Assembly: GCA_041594355.1 (NCBI GenBank) | Contig: JBFHMM010000013.1 | Location: 1-30,690, forward strand | From: JAIUZI01 sp041594355 | Lineage (GTDB): Bacteria > Pseudomonadota > Alphaproteobacteria > Rhodobacterales > Rhodobacteraceae | Length of the DNA: 30,690 bases | Reading direction: 5' to 3' | Part shown: piece by piece, positions 16,278 to 24,467 of the stretch | Position numbering within the stretch: position 1 is the first letter of the stretch | Layout of the letters: every line of letters begins with the position of its first letter | The notes under the pieces: generated by a model | Databases searched by the model: none | What the model saw: the letters and a program-made list of their open reading frames with translations, nothing else | What the model was told of the DNA's origin: nothing | Position numbers and translations under genes: made by a program

Positions 16278-17624
16278 TTATGCGCCCGGGTTGCATTTAC
16301 CCAGATCGCCGCCGGCGAACATCGGGTGATCCGGCGCGTACTCGACCTGAGCGCGGGGGGTCACTTCGACGATTTCCAGGGTGTCGTATTCGTTGGTCGG
16401 GTTGTCCTTGCCTTTCATGACCAGTACGTCCTTGAAGCACTGGTGATCGTCGGCGCGGTACAGCGTCGGGCCGTTGCCCAGACCGTCGAATTCAAAGCCT
16501 TCCAGGGCTTCGGCGACGCCACAGGGATTAAAGGTGCCGGCACGTTCACAGGCGTCCGCATAGAGCAGCGTCTGAGCGTAGCAAGTCTGTGCCGAGTTCG
16601 AGGGCGGGCGACCGTATTTTTCGCCGAAGGACTTCACAAAGGCCTTGGAGCCTTCATCCTGCAGCTGCCAGTTCCAGTTCATCGACCCGATCACGCCCTG
16701 CACGTTGGAGCCGGCGCCTGCAGCCATTAGCTCCGAGTACAGCGGCACGACGATTTCGAACTGCTTGCCGTTTACCATCTTGTCACGCAGACCGAACTGG
16801 ATCGCGTTGGTCAGCGAGTTCACCATGTTGCCGCCATAGTGGTTCAGAACCAGAACGTCCGCGCCCGAGTTCAGAACCGGTGCGATGTAGGACGAGAAGT
16901 CGGTCGCCGCCAGCGGGGTCAGCACGTTGTTGACGGTTTCCCAGCCCACGGCCTCGGTTGCGGCCGCAATCGATTCCTGCTGCGTCCAGCCCCAGGTGTA
17001 GTCTGCGGTCAGGTGATAGGCGCGGCGGTCCGAGCCATAGGCGTTCTTGAGCACCGGCGCCAGTGCGGCACCCGACATGTATCCGTTAAAGAAGTGACGA
17101 AAGCCGTTGGCTTTTTTGTCTTTACCGGTGGTGTCGTTGGAGTGGGTCAGGCCCGCCATGAAGATCACGCCGGCGTCCTGACACAGGCCCTGAACCGCGA
17201 TGGCCACGCCCGAGGACGAGCCGCCGTTGATCATGATGGCGCCGTCTTTTTCAATCATCGACTTGGCCGACGCGCGGGCAGCGTCCGACTTGGTCTGGGT
17301 GTCGCCGGTAACGAACTCGACTTTCTTGCCCAGGATACCATTGCCCTTCAGCGCCTTCGACGTAAAGGTGTTCAGGCAACCGCCGTCGCCCATGCCGTTT
17401 AGGTGCTCAACCGCCAGCTCCTGTGCGCGCAGTTCGTCCAGGCCCTCTTCGGCGTAGGGACCGGTCTGGGGCACGTTGAAGCCCAGCGTAACCGAGCCGC
17501 CGGTGGGTTCGTTTGTGTAGGCCGCTGCGGACGAGGCCGTAAAGATTGTCGGCAGAGCAACGCCGGCACCGGCAATAGCGCCGGTCTTCAGCACGCCGCG
17601 ACGTGTGACATCAGTTTTGGACAT
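16278..17624 (-). CDS. ABC transporter periplasmic substrate-binding protein (LivK/AmiC-like fold)
   Basis: A 448-residue type I periplasmic binding protein that captures the transported solute. The N-terminus MSKTDVTRRGVLKTGAIAGA carries a twin-arginine motif (T-R-R-x-x-L-K at residues 7-13) before a hydrophobic stretch and an Ala-rich cleavage site near residue 35, so Tat export of a folded protein is likely. The mature part shows GGSVTLGFNVPQTGPYAEEG and VEFVTGDTQTKSDAARASAK, typical of the family. It has several cysteines (for example in DGGCLNTF and FNPCGVAEALE), allowing disulfides. The start is set by GGGAGG upstream of ATG 17624. Substrate is uncertain; the association with an acyl-CoA-linked type of regulator makes plain Leu/Ile/Val transport only one option. 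Confidence 0.9.
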   Translation of the reverse strand: MSKTDVTRRGVLKTGAIAGAGVALPTIFTASSAAAYTNEPTGGSVTLGFNVPQTGPYAEEGLDELRAQELAVEHLNGMGDGGCLNTFTSKALKGNGILGKKVEFVTGDTQTKSDAARASAKSMIEKDGAIMINGGSSSGVAIAVQGLCQDAGVIFMAGLTHSNDTTGKDKKANGFRHFFNGYMSGAALAPVLKNAYGSDRRAYHLTADYTWGWTQQESIAAATEAVGWETVNNVLTPLAATDFSSYIAPVLNSGADVLVLNHYGGNMVNSLTNAIQFGLRDKMVNGKQFEIVVPLYSELMAAGAGSNVQGVIGSMNWNWQLQDEGSKAFVKSFGEKYGRPPSNSAQTCYAQTLLYADACERAGTFNPCGVAEALEGFEFDGLGNGPTLYRADDHQCFKDVLVMKGKDNPTNEYDTLEIVEVTPRAQVEYAPDHPMFAGGDLGKCNPGA

Positions 17625-17854
17625 GTAATCCTCCCATTTCGTGAAACGCGACGCGCGGCTCCTCATTCCGCACGGCGCATGCACGTGTGTGCAAAGTCAG
17701 TATGAGGGGGGATTGGAAAATTTCGCAATAAACCCCTTGAATGCAACAATTATTTTGTAAATAAATGCACAATGCCGTGGGGCAAGTTGTAAATATCATT
17801 ATGTTGCATCGCAGAAAGGCTTTGATTTGCCGGTGAAAAAGGACAGTGCCTCGC
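17625..17854. promoter_or_regulatory. AT-rich divergent control region between importer operon and XRE regulator
   Basis: This 230-base gap is strikingly AT-rich between about 17710 and 17830 compared with its surroundings. It contains TTGTAAATA twice in the same direction (17755-17763 and 17787-17795), 32 bases apart, close to three helical turns. Outside them lies an inverted pair, ATGCAACA (17741-17748) and TGTTGCAT (17802-17809). This arrangement suggests cooperative binding by a dimeric regulator, most simply the adjacent XRE protein. Promoters for both directions must lie here, but no clear -35/-10 pair stood out. Confidence 0.55.
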
Positions 17855-19165
17855 ATGGCGCGTGACACCTTGACGGGCAGCCGCATTCGCGAGCGCCGCT
17901 CTATCGCCGGGCTACGGCAGGCGGATCTGGCGCGACAAGTTGGCATATCGGCATCCTACCTCAACCTGATCGAGCACAACCGCCGCAGAATCGGCGGCAA
18001 GCTGCTGGTCGATATCGCCCAGGTCCTCGGGGTCGAGCCGTCGATGCTGACCGAAGGTGCCGAGGCCGCCCTGATCGCCACCCTGCGTGAGGCCGCCGCC
18101 GGTGCCGGCGCGCCCAGCCACGAAGCCGACCGCGTCGATGAATTTGCCGGGCGGTTCCCGGCCTGGGCCGAGGTGCTGGCCTGGGCGCATCGCCGCGTGG
18201 GGTCGCTGGAGCGCACGGTTGAAACCTTGTCGGACCGACTGACCCACGACCCCCATCTGGCCGCCTCGCTGCACGAGGTGCTGTCGACGGCGGCGGCGAT
18301 CCACTCCACCGCCTCGATCCTCGCCGAAACCGGCGAGCTGGAGGCGGAATGGCGCGACCGTTTTCACAAGAACCTCAACCAGGACAGCCAGCGTCTGGCT
18401 GAAAGTTCAAAGGCGCTGGTCACATATCTGGACCAAAGCCAGGAAGGCGGCGACGACCCGCGCGGCGTGCCTCAGGAAGAGGTCGAGGCGCTGTTTGCCA
18501 GCCGCGGACACCATTTCGAGGAACTGGAAACCGGTGCCATGGATATTGAGGGCCTGATTGCCGGCGCGCCGGGGTTGACCTCCGCGGCGGCGCGGCAGGT
18601 GGCGGAGGTGACGCTGGGCATCTATGCGCGGGACGCGCAAGCCATGCCGCTGACCGAGTTCCGGGCGGCGCTGGTCCAGAGCGGGCTGGATCCGGTGGCG
18701 CTGGCCGCACAGTTCGAGACCGATCTGCCCTCGGTCTTGCGTCGTATCGCGACCCTGCCCGAAGGAGTCGGCGGGGCGGAGGCGGGGCTGGTCGTCTGCG
18801 ATGCCTCCGGCAGCATACTCTACCGCAAGGCGATTCCCGGGTTCGCATTGCCTCGGCAGGGTGATTCCTGTCCGCTGTGGCCGCTATTCACGGCGCTGAA
18901 CCGGCCCCTGGTGCCGATCCGTCGCAGGGTATCGCAACTGGGGCGGACAGCTGCCGAATTCGACTGCATGGCAGTGGCGACGCCCCAATTCATGCCGGAT
19001 TTCGATCATGACCCGGTTTATCGGGCATTTATGCTGATTTTACCGGCCTCGGGCCCCGAAGAAAGCCGACAGGATGTGCAGCCGGTCGGCAGCTCCTGCC
19101 GGGTTTGCCCGCGCGGCACCTGCGGCGCCCGCCGCGAACCATCAATACTGAGCGAAGGGTTTTGA
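17855..19165 (+). CDS. XRE-family regulator of the short-chain fatty acyl (DUF2083/RamB-like) type
   Basis: A 436-residue DNA-binding regulator. Residues about 8-62 form the Cro/CI helix-turn-helix (RIRERRSIAGLRQADLARQV, then ISASYLNLIEHNRRRIGGK). The long remainder resembles the DUF2083 region of regulators such as RamB, which sense short-chain acyl metabolism. A C-terminal cysteine cluster, Cys415, Cys418 and Cys423 (SSCRVCPRGTCGARREPSIL), looks like a metal or redox site and is shared by relatives as I recall. ATG 17855 is chosen because AAGGA is about ten bases upstream; GTG 17846 would be too close. It diverges from the importer operon and probably controls it. Confidence 0.87.
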   Translation: MARDTLTGSRIRERRSIAGLRQADLARQVGISASYLNLIEHNRRRIGGKLLVDIAQVLGVEPSMLTEGAEAALIATLREAAAGAGAPSHEADRVDEFAGRFPAWAEVLAWAHRRVGSLERTVETLSDRLTHDPHLAASLHEVLSTAAAIHSTASILAETGELEAEWRDRFHKNLNQDSQRLAESSKALVTYLDQSQEGGDDPRGVPQEEVEALFASRGHHFEELETGAMDIEGLIAGAPGLTSAAARQVAEVTLGIYARDAQAMPLTEFRAALVQSGLDPVALAAQFETDLPSVLRRIATLPEGVGGAEAGLVVCDASGSILYRKAIPGFALPRQGDSCPLWPLFTALNRPLVPIRRRVSQLGRTAAEFDCMAVATPQFMPDFDHDPVYRAFMLILPASGPEESRQDVQPVGSSCRVCPRGTCGARREPSILSEGF

Positions 19166-19191
19166 CACTCGGGTTGTTGCGTGGGTAGTCT
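19162..19191 (+). promoter_or_regulatory. Possible promoter of the response regulator/kinase operon
   Basis: TTGACA (19162-19167), a perfect -35 box, overlaps the XRE stop codon. The best -10 after 18 bases is TAGTCT (19186-19191), only three of six matches, so the call is weak. A GGAGGG ribosome site follows before the ATG at 19255. Confidence 0.35.
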
Positions 19192-19254
19192 GGGATGGGG
19201 AAAGATTGTTGCGCGGCGGTTCCATCGCGCAGCTTTTGGAGGGAAAGCCAGCGG

Positions 19255-19635
19255 ATGAGCCGTCATGTACTTTTGGTCGAGGATGAGCCGAATATCACCG
19301 AGGCGATCCGCTTTCTGCTGATGCGGGACGGCTGGACCGTCGATGCACATTCAGACGGCGCCGACGCGGTGGACATCATACGCGCCGCGCGGCCCGATCT
19401 GGTTATCCTTGACGTTATGCTGCCCGGCAAAAGCGGCATGGAGATCCTGCGCGATCTGCGCGAGATCGAAGAGCTGCGCGCGATGCCGGTGCTGATGCTG
19501 ACAGCGCGCGGCCAGTCGCGCGATCGCGACATGGCCGAAAAGGCCGGCGTCAGCCGGTTCATGACCAAGCCGTTCTCGAATGCCGAAGTGCTGACGGCGG
19601 TGCGCGATCTGCACGCGCAGGCCACCCAGTCTTGA
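19255..19635 (+). CDS. Single-domain (CheY-like) response regulator
   Basis: A 126-residue receiver domain without an output domain. The phospho-acceptor is Asp53 in LVILDVMLPGKSG, the acidic pair is Glu9/Asp10 in LVEDEP, and the switch residues Thr83 (LMLTARG) and Lys105 (FMTKPFS) are present. It ends 10 bases before the small membrane protein gene, and the histidine kinase follows. It therefore most likely takes phosphate from that kinase and acts by protein contact, possibly on the SpoA protein encoded last in the operon. That target is my inference. The start with GGAGGG upstream is preferred over the longer frame from 19195. Confidence 0.9.
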   Translation: MSRHVLLVEDEPNITEAIRFLLMRDGWTVDAHSDGADAVDIIRAARPDLVILDVMLPGKSGMEILRDLREIEELRAMPVLMLTARGQSRDRDMAEKAGVSRFMTKPFSNAEVLTAVRDLHAQATQS

Positions 19636-19645
19636 TCCCGGCAAA

Positions 19646-19981
19646 ATGACACCGCCGAGCGATGATATCGACAGGGGTCAACCGGTGTCGCCACCGGTGT
19701 TCCTGGGGCGCCACAGCTATCGTCGCCGCCGACTGATGGATGCGGCGCGTCTGCTGCCGTTTTTGGGCATGCTGCTGTTCGCGGTACCGCTGCTGTGGCC
19801 CGGCGCCGACACCGCCGGGGTCGCGGATCCGATGCCGACATCACGGGCGATCCTGTATATCTTTTCGTCCTGGGCCCTGCTGATCCTGGCAGCCGTCTGG
19901 TTCGGGTTCCGCACCCGTGGCTGGAACCAGGCAGAGCCCCCGGTAGATGAGCCCGACACCGGCGCGCGGGACCGGGGCTGA
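19646..19981 (+). CDS. Small two-helix membrane protein upstream of symporter-kinase
   Basis: A 111-residue protein with two hydrophobic segments, about residues 35-52 (ARLLPFLGMLLFAVPLLW) and 67-88 (RAILYIFSSWALLILAAVWF), an Arg-rich stretch before the first, and an acidic tail. Its TGA overlaps the ATG of the kinase gene (TGATG at 19979-19983), a mark of translational coupling. Sodium/solute symporters of the SSS family often have a small two-helix partner subunit, and CbrA-type kinases of Pseudomonas have a small coupled upstream ORF. By analogy this may be the accessory subunit of the kinase's transporter domain. I do not recognise the family from sequence. Confidence 0.8.
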   Translation: MTPPSDDIDRGQPVSPPVFLGRHSYRRRRLMDAARLLPFLGMLLFAVPLLWPGADTAGVADPMPTSRAILYIFSSWALLILAAVWFGFRTRGWNQAEPPVDEPDTGARDRG

Positions 19982-22659
19982 TGGCCCCGCTGAATGTACT
20001 GGTCCTGGTCTGCTTGGGCTATGTGGCGCTGCTGTTCGTCGTGGCCTTTGCCGCTGATCGGCTGGCGGCGGCCGGGCGCAGCACCTGGTTGCGGTCGCCA
20101 CTGGTCTACACGCTGTCGATGTCGATCTATTGCACGGCATGGACGTTCTACGGCGCGGTCGGCTACGCGGCGCGCTCCGGGCTGGAGTTCCTGACCATCT
20201 ATCTTGGTCCGACTCTGGTGATGATCGGCTGGTGGTGGGGCCTGCGCAAGCTGGTGCGGGTGGGCCGCAGCCAGCGGGTCACCTCGATCGCCGACCTGAT
20301 CTCGTCGCGCTATGGTAAATCCAACCTGCTTGCGATCTGCGTCACCATCCTCGCGGTGATCGGGGTGACACCCTATATTGCGCTGCAATTGCAGTCGATT
20401 ACCCTGTCGTTCTCGATTTTTTTCGACACCGACCCGATGCGGGAGTATGGCGAGGCCGGCGTGGTGTTCTGGGTCGCCGCCGGGCTGGCCGTCTTTGCGA
20501 TCTTGTTCGGGACCCGAAACCTCGATGCCAACGAACGCCACCACGGGGTGGTGACGGCGGTGGCGTTCGAGGCGATTGTCAAGCTTGTGGCGCTGCTGGC
20601 GGTTGGCATCTTTGTGGTCTGGGGCATGTCGGGCGGCGTCGGTCCGACACTGGACCGGATCGACGCCTCCGAAATCGGCCAATGGCAGGTGGACAGCGGA
20701 CGCTGGGCCACGATTACCTTTCTGTCGGCGGCGGCATTCGTCTGCCTGCCGCGCATGTTTCAGGTGATGGTGGTGGAAAACGATGACGAACGCCACCTGC
20801 GCACCGCCGCCTGGGCGTTTCCGCTTTACATGTTGTTAATCTCGCTGTTTGTCGTGCCCATCGCGGTGGTCGGGCTGGATGTGATGCCACAAGGGTCCAA
20901 TCCCGACATGTTCGTTTTGACCCTGCCGCTGAGCCAGGGGCAGGAAGCGCTGGCGATGCTGTCCTTCCTCGGCGGATTTTCCTCGGCGACTTCGATGGTG
21001 ATTGTGGCGGCCATGGCGCTGTCGACGATGGTGTCGAACCATATCGTGATGCCGATCTGGCTGTCGTCCAAGGTCGGCAGTGCCAGCGTATCGGGTGATG
21101 TGCGCCAGGTGATCCTGCTGGCCCGGCGGGTGTCCATCGCCGTAATCATGGCGCTGGGCTATTTCTATTTCCGCTTGTCGGGCGGCGGCGCGGCGCTGGC
21201 CAGTATCGGGCTGATCGCCTTTGCCGGGATCGCCCAGATCCTGCCGGCGCTGGTGGGCGGGTTGTTCTGGCGCGGCGCCACCCGGTCCGGGGCCTTTGCC
21301 GGGCTGACGTTTGGTTTCGTCCTGTGGCTCTATACCCTTCTCTTGCCGGGGCTCGGGGGCGGGCTGCTGTCGGCGGGGATCGTGGAAAACGGGCTGTTTG
21401 GCGTCGGCTGGCTGCGCCCGCATGCACTATTCGGTATCGAGGGCATGGACCCCACAGTGCATTCGGTCACGTGGAGCATGGCGTTGAACGCAACCGCCTT
21501 CTGTCTGGTGTCTCTGATGGGTTTTCCCAGCCCGCTGGAGCGTCTGCAGGGCGCGCAATTCGTCAATGTTTTCGACCATTCCGCCGGGCCGCGCGGCTGG
21601 ACTGGGTCGGTGGCGCAAAGCGAAGACCTGATGATCATGTCACAGCGCATCCTGGGGGCGAGCGAAGCGCAGGAACTGTTTCAGCGCGAAGCCGCGTTGC
21701 AAGGGGTTTACGGTCGCCTGCCGGAGCCCACGCCGCTGTTTCTGGAGCGGTTGGAGCGCGAACTAAGCGGTTCTGTCGGGGCGGCTACGGCGCACGCGAT
21801 GATCGGCCAGATCGTTGGCGGATCGTCGGTTTCGGTCGAGGATCTGCTTGCGGTGGCCGATGAAAGCGCCCAGCTGATGGAATATTCCAGCCAACTCGAG
21901 GCGAAATCAACCGAGCTGAGCCGCACCGCGCGGCAGCTGCGCGAGGCGAATGAGAAGCTGACGCAGATCTCCTTACAAAAGGACGCCTTCCTGAGCCAGG
22001 TCAGCCACGAATTGCGCACACCGATGACCTCGATCCGAGCGTTCTCCGAGATCCTGCGCGACACCGATGAGCTGGAGGCTGCCGATCAGACCCGTTATGC
22101 CACCATCATCCACGACGAGGCGCTGCGCTTGACCCGGCTGCTGAACGACCTGCTGGACCTGAGCGTGCTGGAAAGCGGTCAGGTCAGCCTGAACATGCGA
22201 GAGGGCAGCCTGACGACGATCCTGGACCGGGCGGTTTCGACCGCGCTGACGGGATCGGACCGCAAGCTGATCGTCCGGCGCCGCCGGATAAACGAGGCGC
22301 TGATGCTGCATTCCGACCTCGATCGTCTGGCGCAGGTATTCATCAACCTGATCGCCAACGCGCAGAAATACTGCGATGCCGCCGAGCCGGAGCTGACTAT
22401 AACGGTGCATAACGCGGGCGATCGGATTATGCTTGACTTCATCGACAACGGCAGCGGTATCCCGCCCGAAGCCCAGGCGATGGTGTTCGAGAAGTTTGCC
22501 CGTGTCAGTGCCGAAAAGGCCGGTGGTGCGGGGCTGGGGCTGGCGATCTGTCGCGAGATCATGCAGCGGCTGGGCGGTGATGTCAGCTATCTGACCGGGC
22601 AGGGCGGCGGTGCGTTTCGCGTGACGCTGCCGGTGGCGCCGGCGCTGGCCGCGCAATAG
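19981..22659 (+). CDS. Sodium/solute symporter-fused sensor histidine kinase (CbrA/CrbS-like)
   Basis: An 892-residue inner-membrane sensor. Residues 1 to about 510 are a sodium/solute symporter domain with about thirteen hydrophobic helices (for example YTLSMSIYCTAWTFYGAVGY and IADLISSRYGKSN). A linker and predicted coiled coil (about 615-665) follow, then HisKA with phospho-acceptor His676 in SQVSHELRTPMTSIRAFSE. The ATPase domain has N-box Asn793 (INLIANAQKY), DNGSGIPPEAQ, FEKFARV and GAGLGLAICREIM. There is no receiver domain at the end, unlike many hybrids, which fits the separate CheY-like protein encoded upstream. Relatives CbrA and CrbS sense carbon/nitrogen status or acetate. It presumably reads a transported organic solute; which one is unknown. 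Confidence 0.93.
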   Translation: MAPLNVLVLVCLGYVALLFVVAFAADRLAAAGRSTWLRSPLVYTLSMSIYCTAWTFYGAVGYAARSGLEFLTIYLGPTLVMIGWWWGLRKLVRVGRSQRVTSIADLISSRYGKSNLLAICVTILAVIGVTPYIALQLQSITLSFSIFFDTDPMREYGEAGVVFWVAAGLAVFAILFGTRNLDANERHHGVVTAVAFEAIVKLVALLAVGIFVVWGMSGGVGPTLDRIDASEIGQWQVDSGRWATITFLSAAAFVCLPRMFQVMVVENDDERHLRTAAWAFPLYMLLISLFVVPIAVVGLDVMPQGSNPDMFVLTLPLSQGQEALAMLSFLGGFSSATSMVIVAAMALSTMVSNHIVMPIWLSSKVGSASVSGDVRQVILLARRVSIAVIMALGYFYFRLSGGGAALASIGLIAFAGIAQILPALVGGLFWRGATRSGAFAGLTFGFVLWLYTLLLPGLGGGLLSAGIVENGLFGVGWLRPHALFGIEGMDPTVHSVTWSMALNATAFCLVSLMGFPSPLERLQGAQFVNVFDHSAGPRGWTGSVAQSEDLMIMSQRILGASEAQELFQREAALQGVYGRLPEPTPLFLERLERELSGSVGAATAHAMIGQIVGGSSVSVEDLLAVADESAQLMEYSSQLEAKSTELSRTARQLREANEKLTQISLQKDAFLSQVSHELRTPMTSIRAFSEILRDTDELEAADQTRYATIIHDEALRLTRLLNDLLDLSVLESGQVSLNMREGSLTTILDRAVSTALTGSDRKLIVRRRRINEALMLHSDLDRLAQVFINLIANAQKYCDAAEPELTITVHNAGDRIMLDFIDNGSGIPPEAQAMVFEKFARVSAEKAGGAGLGLAICREIMQRLGGDVSYLTGQGGGAFRVTLPVAPALAAQ

Positions 22660-22735
22660 GGCGATGTAAAGGGGTTGGTAACCTCTGGTGCGTTAGACCG
22701 GAAGAAGTGGAGCCAGAAAACGCAGGCCGGAGGCG

Positions 22736-23947
22736 ATGGCACAGTCCGAACCAGCATCGACATCCGCGTTGCGGCGCAAGGTGGCCGCATCGCAAGATGA
22801 AAAACCGTCCGCGTCCGGCCGGTCGGCGCTGCGGGCATTGCGGTTGGCGCTGGCGCGCGGCAGCGCAGAAGAACTGGACATGCCATTGGCAGTGCTCGGT
22901 GCCCGGCAGGGGCGGTCCACCCAGGACGAGATCGCGCGGCTGCTGACCGGAGACCGGCTGTTGATCGTGCTGGACGGTAACGGCGGCAGTATTGGTGCCA
23001 TGGCTCTGGATCGTGCGCTGGTGTCCGGTTTGCTGCAGCAGCAGACAATGGGGCGGATCTCGAACGGTACGTCGGACGAGCGGCCCTTTACCGGTACCGA
23101 CGCGGCGATGGCCGCACCGCTTGCCAACGGAATGTTGTCGCGGGTGGCCGCCTTGACGGAGTCCGCAGTTGATCGGCACTGCTTCGAGGGGTACCGCTTT
23201 GGCGCCCGGGCCGAGGACAGCCGCGCCTTGCTCTTGATCCTCGAAGCCGACAAGTTCCGCACATTCACCCTGGTCGTGGATCTTGCCGGTGGAGTGCTGC
23301 AGGGAGAACTGAGCCTGATCCTGCCCGACAGACCGCCGGAGCCGCCAAAATGCGAGACCGAAGTGCAGGAGGAAACGGACGCTGACCCAGCAAGCACCGG
23401 TGAGTTCGGCGGGCTCCGGGCGGAGCTGAACGCGGTGGTCTGCCGGATGAAACTGCCTATTTCCGAACTGTCGGCACTGCAGCCGGGCGACGTAATCCCG
23501 CTGATCATGCCCGAGGGGTTGAACAAGACCCGGCTGCATTCGATAACGGGGCAGGCCGTGACCCTTGGTCGCCTGGGGCGGATCAACGGGTTGCGGGCCG
23601 TGCGCATAAACGAATGCGAGACGCCATCTGGCCACCCGTCAATGGACAACGCGTCAGAGTTCCAAAGCGAAGCCGAAGACAGCGGGAAACCGGATCCGGG
23701 GGGAAACCCGGAGCCGCTGACCTACGATCACCAGGACGAGGGTCTGGCGGATTTGCCGGACTTGCCCGGCATTCCGGATCTGCCCGATTTGCCGGATCTG
23801 CCCGCGCCGTTGCCTGCGTTGATCCCGGGTGACGACGGCGCCGCCGACGAGTCCTTTGATCTGACGCAGGAGCCGACGCTGGCCGAAATCACCGAACTGG
23901 CCGGGCTGGGAGATGACGAAGGTCTCGTGGAAAAAACCAGCGTTTAG
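22736..23947 (+). CDS. SpoA-domain (FliM/FliN-type C-terminal) protein with LPD-repeat tail
   Basis: A 403-residue protein. Residues 35-200 resemble a degenerate FliM-like middle region (RALRLALARGSAEELDMPLA, GDRLLIVLDGNGGSIGAMAL, FRTFTLVVDLAGG). Residues about 226-292 form a SpoA domain (ELNAVVCRMKLPISELSALQ, PGDVIPLIMPEGL, RLGRINGLRAVRIN). After it comes a proline/acid-rich tail with LPD repeats (339-360). SpoA domains build the flagellar C-ring and type III secretion sorting platforms, but no other such gene lies here. It follows the symporter-kinase by 76 bases with a GGAGG very close to the ATG. The FliM N-terminal CheY-binding motif is not evident. A role as a target of the upstream CheY-like protein is my inference. 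Confidence 0.75.
   Translation: MAQSEPASTSALRRKVAASQDEKPSASGRSALRALRLALARGSAEELDMPLAVLGARQGRSTQDEIARLLTGDRLLIVLDGNGGSIGAMALDRALVSGLLQQQTMGRISNGTSDERPFTGTDAAMAAPLANGMLSRVAALTESAVDRHCFEGYRFGARAEDSRALLLILEADKFRTFTLVVDLAGGVLQGELSLILPDRPPEPPKCETEVQEETDADPASTGEFGGLRAELNAVVCRMKLPISELSALQPGDVIPLIMPEGLNKTRLHSITGQAVTLGRLGRINGLRAVRINECETPSGHPSMDNASEFQSEAEDSGKPDPGGNPEPLTYDHQDEGLADLPDLPGIPDLPDLPDLPAPLPALIPGDDGAADESFDLTQEPTLAEITELAGLGDDEGLVEKTSV
23750..23815 (+). repeat. Tandem LPD-encoding repeat inside the SpoA protein gene
   Basis: Codons for ADLPDLPGIPDLPDLPDLPA occur in a row (residues about 338-357), built from variants of a nine-base GAT-CTG-CCG/GAT-TTG-CCG unit. Codon variation between units shows the repeat is not a recent perfect duplication. 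It encodes a flexible acidic linker. Confidence 0.85.
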
Positions 23948-24024
23948 AGGCGTCTGGCTGGCTCCGTGCCGAGGTTTATGCCGCTATTGGGCCTTTGCCA
24001 GCCGATCGCCCCGCGTCGGCCGGG

Positions 24025-24456
24025 TTACGACGGCTGAGCGGCTAGCTGTTCCAGAGCCGGACGCAGATTGTCCAGCTGGTAGCCTGCGGCCGCGGTCTTG
24101 GCAATAATCTCATCGGTGGGGATCTGCCCCGCCTGGCCGATCGCCCAGATAACCGAACAGCGGGTGCCACTGCGGCAATAGGCCAGCACCGGACCCTCGC
24201 TTGCCGCCACTAGCGCGCGCTGTCGCGCGGCATTGTCCGGGGTCAGGGTTTGCTGGTTCAGTTCCAGCACCTCGTAGCGCAGCCCGACCGCCTCCGCCGC
24301 GGCGCGGATAGTGGCCGACTGCAGGTCGGCTTCGACTTCGCTGTCAGGACGGTTGCAGATCACCGTCGTGAACCCGGCCGCGGCAATCGCGGGCAGGTCG
24401 GATGCGGTGATTTGTGGTGACACGGCATAGCCGGGAGTGATCGGGCGAATATCCAT
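24025..24456 (-). CDS. DUF442/TIGR01244 family protein (Blh N-domain-like, phosphatase/sulfurtransferase fold)
   Basis: A 143-residue cytoplasmic protein with the dual-specificity-phosphatase/rhodanese-like loop CRSGTRC at 94-100 (catalytic Cys94, Arg99 in the CRSGxR form). It opens MDIRPITPGYAVSPQITASD, then AAAGFTTVICNRPDSEVE, characteristic of TIGR01244. In Agrobacterium and Xylella this domain is fused to a persulfide dioxygenase in Blh. Here it is a separate gene in the same operon as the dioxygenase and the YeeE-like channels, supporting a role in handling sulfane sulfur. ATG 24456 has AAGGAG upstream. The alternative long frame from 24603 is antisense-type noise. Confidence 0.9.
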   Translation of the reverse strand: MDIRPITPGYAVSPQITASDLPAIAAAGFTTVICNRPDSEVEADLQSATIRAAAEAVGLRYEVLELNQQTLTPDNAARQRALVAASEGPVLAYCRSGTRCSVIWAIGQAGQIPTDEIIAKTAAAGYQLDNLRPALEQLAAQPS

Positions 24457-24467
24457 GGTGCGACTCC

